Source of the DNA: Capronia americana | Lineage: Eukaryota > Ascomycota > Eurotiomycetes > Chaetothyriales > Herpotrichiellaceae | Direction of reading: 5' to 3' | Length of the DNA stretch: 64,000 nucleotides | Assembly (NCBI GenBank): GCA_016110215.1 | Contig: JADWQD010000014.1 | Coordinates: forward strand, 186,001 to 250,000 | In this document: one piece after another, positions 61,634 to 64,000 of the stretch | How the letters are laid out: each line of letters opens with the position of its first letter | How positions within the stretch are numbered: the first letter of the stretch is position 1 | The notes under the pieces: generated by a model | The model's input: the letters and a program-made list of their open reading frames with translations, nothing else | Database searches by the model: none | What the model was told of the DNA's origin: nothing | Made by a program: the position numbers and the translations under genes

Positions 61634-63337
61634 ATGTCCTCTGACTTCGTCTTCCGGGGTGACTTCTCCTTCGTCAATGTCGATGCCAGCGGTCTAAGTA
61701 CGCTGCCCCACCGCCAGCAGGTGACGCGGCATGTCCACGGCTACCGCCGCTGGAAGAAAGGACAGGAGGCCCGCCGACTACGCGAATCCTCCAAATTTCA
61801 TGACGCTGCAGACCGGAGTTCAGCATCTTCTCGGCTGCCAGCGTCTCGGCCTGCGTCTGCCGTTGACGGGGCCGAACGCACGACGCCTCGACCAGTCGCC
61901 GCCGCCGGCCTGTCGAGCACAATCCGAACCCTCCCGCCGCTCATCGACGTCGTCCTCCTGAACGGCAATTCAGACCCTTTCGCCGCGCTCCCCGTGCACC
62001 TGACAGCCACGGTCCATTCTCTGCTGGCGTTCCAAAGGGACTGCGTGATCCCGTCCATCAGAGAGCTGGAGCTGCGCATGACGCCGAAAGAGAACGCTTC
62101 TGCCAGAGACGCCGGCTTCACCACCACGTGGGTCAACGAGAGCAAGGCCTATCTGTACGATAGTATCGCGATACATAGCTACCTGGCACGCATCGCCGCC
62201 AACCGATACATGTTCACATTGCAACAAGAGTTCCTCCACGCCGCACACGAGTTTCGCCGCCAGGCGGTCGCCTCACTCAGGCAATACATGACCTCGTCTC
62301 AGATCGACGTCGTCCGCCTGTACCGCGCCCTCTTGATCCTTCTCTGGCCTGACAGCGCCTTGGGTGATCGGGTCGCCTTCCAGCACCACGTGGCCGTGTT
62401 GAAGGATATTTTCCAGTCTCACCGTAAAGTCCTCTCCGCAGCTTCATCCTTCAACCTCCATTATTTTAGCAGTGTGGTGTACTTTGAAGTCCAGCATGCT
62501 GTCATGGCACTGTCGAGCACGTCGCTGGACCTGAGTCACAATGAGTGGGTGGCACAGCAGTTCTTGCCGCTCTGGAACCAGGCCTCGCCCAGTGTTCCGT
62601 TCTCGAGACCCGACGCAGACCGAAATCTCGATCCCTGGCTGCTGGGGGATATTCGCCTCCTCTACCTCGATGCGCAAGAGATCCTGGACCTTATAACGCT
62701 GATGCGCACGCAGGGCTCCGTGAATACCTCCTTGACGTGGTTCTACGCCATCTCAAAGACAATATTCACCGTTGGAAGACTGATCAATCTTTACGCGCAG
62801 CTCGACGTCGAGGACATTCTCTACCGTCCCGATGGGTTGGACGCGACGGCATCGGCAATGCAGAGACTCGAGACGGCCGCTGCCAGCCTGTGCGCCGTCT
62901 ACTGGCTTCGGGAGCTCGCTGGGATCGAAGGCGTTGCGATGACTGAGAACATGAGGCTATTTACGTGGAATCCGATCATGCTTGGGAAGCTCAAGCAATT
63001 GGTCATGGTGTACACCAGCAGCGTACAGATCAATGAAGCGCCGCAGAACCTAGATAGTGATGGTCCTTCCCGGTTTCTGTTATGGGTGTTGTGGACCGGC
63101 GCCATAGCCGAGCATTCATCCCCCCCTTGTGCTGCAAGAGCGGGAGACGAGCAAAGCTGGTTCACGGGGCGGTTTTGCCAAATATCCGGAAGAGCAGACG
63201 TGGAGTCGGTGTCACGGCGTCAAGGAATCCTGGATCGATTTCTCCAGCTTCAAGGTATGGGACCAGACAACAGTTACGCGTGGTACGCAAGTTGCTTCCC
63301 GCCGATGGAAGGGCGTGTTACCTCGAACAGTGCTTGA
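61634..63337 (+). CDS. Fungal-specific transcription-factor-domain protein without zinc finger, 567 aa
   Basis: This is an intronless frame. The start at 61634 gives MSSDFVFRGDFSFVNVDASG, then HRQQVTRHVHGYRRWKKGQE, the N-terminal signature of a large Pezizomycotina family annotated as fungal-specific transcription factor-like but lacking a Zn2Cys6 cluster. An earlier in-frame ATG at 61472 adds unrelated sequence. The body is helical: LTATVHSLLAFQRDCVIPSI, YDSIAIHSYLARIAANRYMF, VVRLYRALLILLWPDSALGD and FLLWVLWTGAIAEHSSP, matching the regulatory domain of such proteins. Direct DNA binding is not shown by the sequence. The neighbouring bZIP gene on the same strand may be co-regulated (inference). 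Confidence 0.78.
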   Translation: MSSDFVFRGDFSFVNVDASGLSTLPHRQQVTRHVHGYRRWKKGQEARRLRESSKFHDAADRSSASSRLPASRPASAVDGAERTTPRPVAAAGLSSTIRTLPPLIDVVLLNGNSDPFAALPVHLTATVHSLLAFQRDCVIPSIRELELRMTPKENASARDAGFTTTWVNESKAYLYDSIAIHSYLARIAANRYMFTLQQEFLHAAHEFRRQAVASLRQYMTSSQIDVVRLYRALLILLWPDSALGDRVAFQHHVAVLKDIFQSHRKVLSAASSFNLHYFSSVVYFEVQHAVMALSSTSLDLSHNEWVAQQFLPLWNQASPSVPFSRPDADRNLDPWLLGDIRLLYLDAQEILDLITLMRTQGSVNTSLTWFYAISKTIFTVGRLINLYAQLDVEDILYRPDGLDATASAMQRLETAAASLCAVYWLRELAGIEGVAMTENMRLFTWNPIMLGKLKQLVMVYTSSVQINEAPQNLDSDGPSRFLLWVLWTGAIAEHSSPPCAARAGDEQSWFTGRFCQISGRADVESVSRRQGILDRFLQLQGMGPDNSYAWYASCFPPMEGRVTSNSA

Positions 63338-63742
63338 CATCATGACGACTTAAGACTGATTAAGAGGTAGGCAGAACTGGACGAGATGCTCCTTTTCCGA
63401 TTTTTCCGGTGAATGAGCTTGCAGTTTTAATCGCCTGACCCGCCCCAAGCCAACTTACCCAGCACTCTAATTCGCGCGCCACTCTCGCTGGTATGAGATG
63501 CCCGTCCTCCAATGCCCAGAGACGGCGGGACGGTTCCCTGCTATGTCGCGTCGTAGTTGGCCCGACGTATCTTAGCACGACTGATGGTGGTGGCCCGGGA
63601 TGAACTTTAAGGCCATGGCTGGGCCAGAGTCAATACCATTCGCTTGTGCAAGGTGGTAACAGTCTGAGATTCTGTGTATACTCGACAAAAGACTGCTCAC
63701 CTACATTGGCGCACGCGAGTGATTAGGTGTCAGCGCTGCAGG
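63338..63742. other. Intergenic region between converging genes
   Basis: No gene or repeat is recognised. Confidence 0.35.
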
Positions 63743-64000
63743 TCACGAAGCCGCCCCGTTCATCGTTGCCGTCGGCGCATCCGTCGTCGCATGCGCAAGA
63801 TCTAGCTGGGGCTGTGTCTTCGCGCTCGGTAGTAGGGACGACTCCCGATCAGACGTGGCCGCCGGACCATCGGTCTGCTGCGCTAAATCATGCTGCAATT
63901 GTGCCTGCCGGTTCTGTACGATGCGGAGTAAATTGCGCAGCAGCACGACGATGGTGACTTTGCCAATGGCCGGGACGTAGATGGACGCTTTTTCCTTGAC
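63743..64000 (-). CDS. C-terminal fragment of a protein extending beyond the window
   Basis: The frame is open from the window edge to a stop at 63743, giving 85 residues. It begins VKEKASIYVPAIGKVTIVVL and continues LLRNLLRIVQNRQAQLQHDL, then a Gln/Thr/Ala-rich tail. The start is outside the window. I recognise no family. The hydrophobic-then-amphipathic pattern is protein-like, but the piece is too short to be sure that it is coding. Confidence 0.4.
   Translation of the reverse strand, partial: VKEKASIYVPAIGKVTIVVLLRNLLRIVQNRQAQLQHDLAQQTDGPAATSDRESSLLPSAKTQPQLDLAHATTDAPTATMNGAAS

Overview
This window is a stretch of a filamentous ascomycete (Pezizomycotina) chromosome. The evidence is genes split by short introns (about 40-110 bp, GT..AG, CTAAC-like branch points), Zn2Cys6 and fungal-type bZIP regulators, a Rim15-type kinase with a receiver domain, and moderately GC-rich coding DNA with long pyrimidine-rich leaders. 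The class cannot be fixed from sequence alone; Eurotiomycetes or Dothideomycetes are both plausible.

Layout. 0-9 kb: the 3' part of a linalool dehydratase/isomerase-like gene (+), tail to tail with a ten-exon 4-coumarate/acyl-CoA ligase-like gene (-) ending in a peroxisomal -AKL signal, then a small unknown protein and a 14-TM type MFS exporter (+). 12-21 kb: the large Rim15-like kinase and a membrane RING-H2 protein (+). 22.5-26 kb: two TFIID subunits, TAF7 (-) and a TAF3-like histone-fold protein (+), head to head with 99 bp between start codons. 26.6-34 kb: a secreted Ser/Thr-rich protein, a small membrane ORF, a fungal regulator-like protein and a secreted ferritin-like (Rds1-type) protein, all (-). 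34.7-40 kb: mitochondrial chaperone Cbp3 (+), a small secreted protein (-) and ER-lumen DnaJ Scj1 ending in KDEL (+). 41-45 kb: a run of small unknown minus-strand ORFs. 45-55 kb: a Zn2Cys6 regulator (-), Met18/MMS19 of cytosolic Fe-S assembly (+) and the DEAH splicing helicase Prp2/DHX16 (+). 54.85-59.65 kb: a gene-poor stretch rich in simple repeats and short repeated words. 59.65-64 kb: a Yap-like bZIP factor (+), a second finger-less fungal regulator-like protein (+), and the C-terminal end of a minus-strand gene cut by the window edge.

Most of the window is housekeeping (TFIID, splicing, Fe-S assembly, bc1 assembly, ER folding, quiescence signalling). The accessory parts are the first 9 kb, where an LDI-like enzyme, a probably peroxisomal acyl-CoA ligase and a transporter could form a small catabolic or biosynthetic locus, and 41-45 kb. 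There, four neighbouring small genes on one strand share a 17-residue motif, AAxxRx(A/G)Axxxx-RDFA(Y/H), with one divergent member. One gene carries the motif twice, with most identical residues written by different codons, so the protein motif appears to be under selection. I do not recognise this family; it is the best candidate here for something undescribed.
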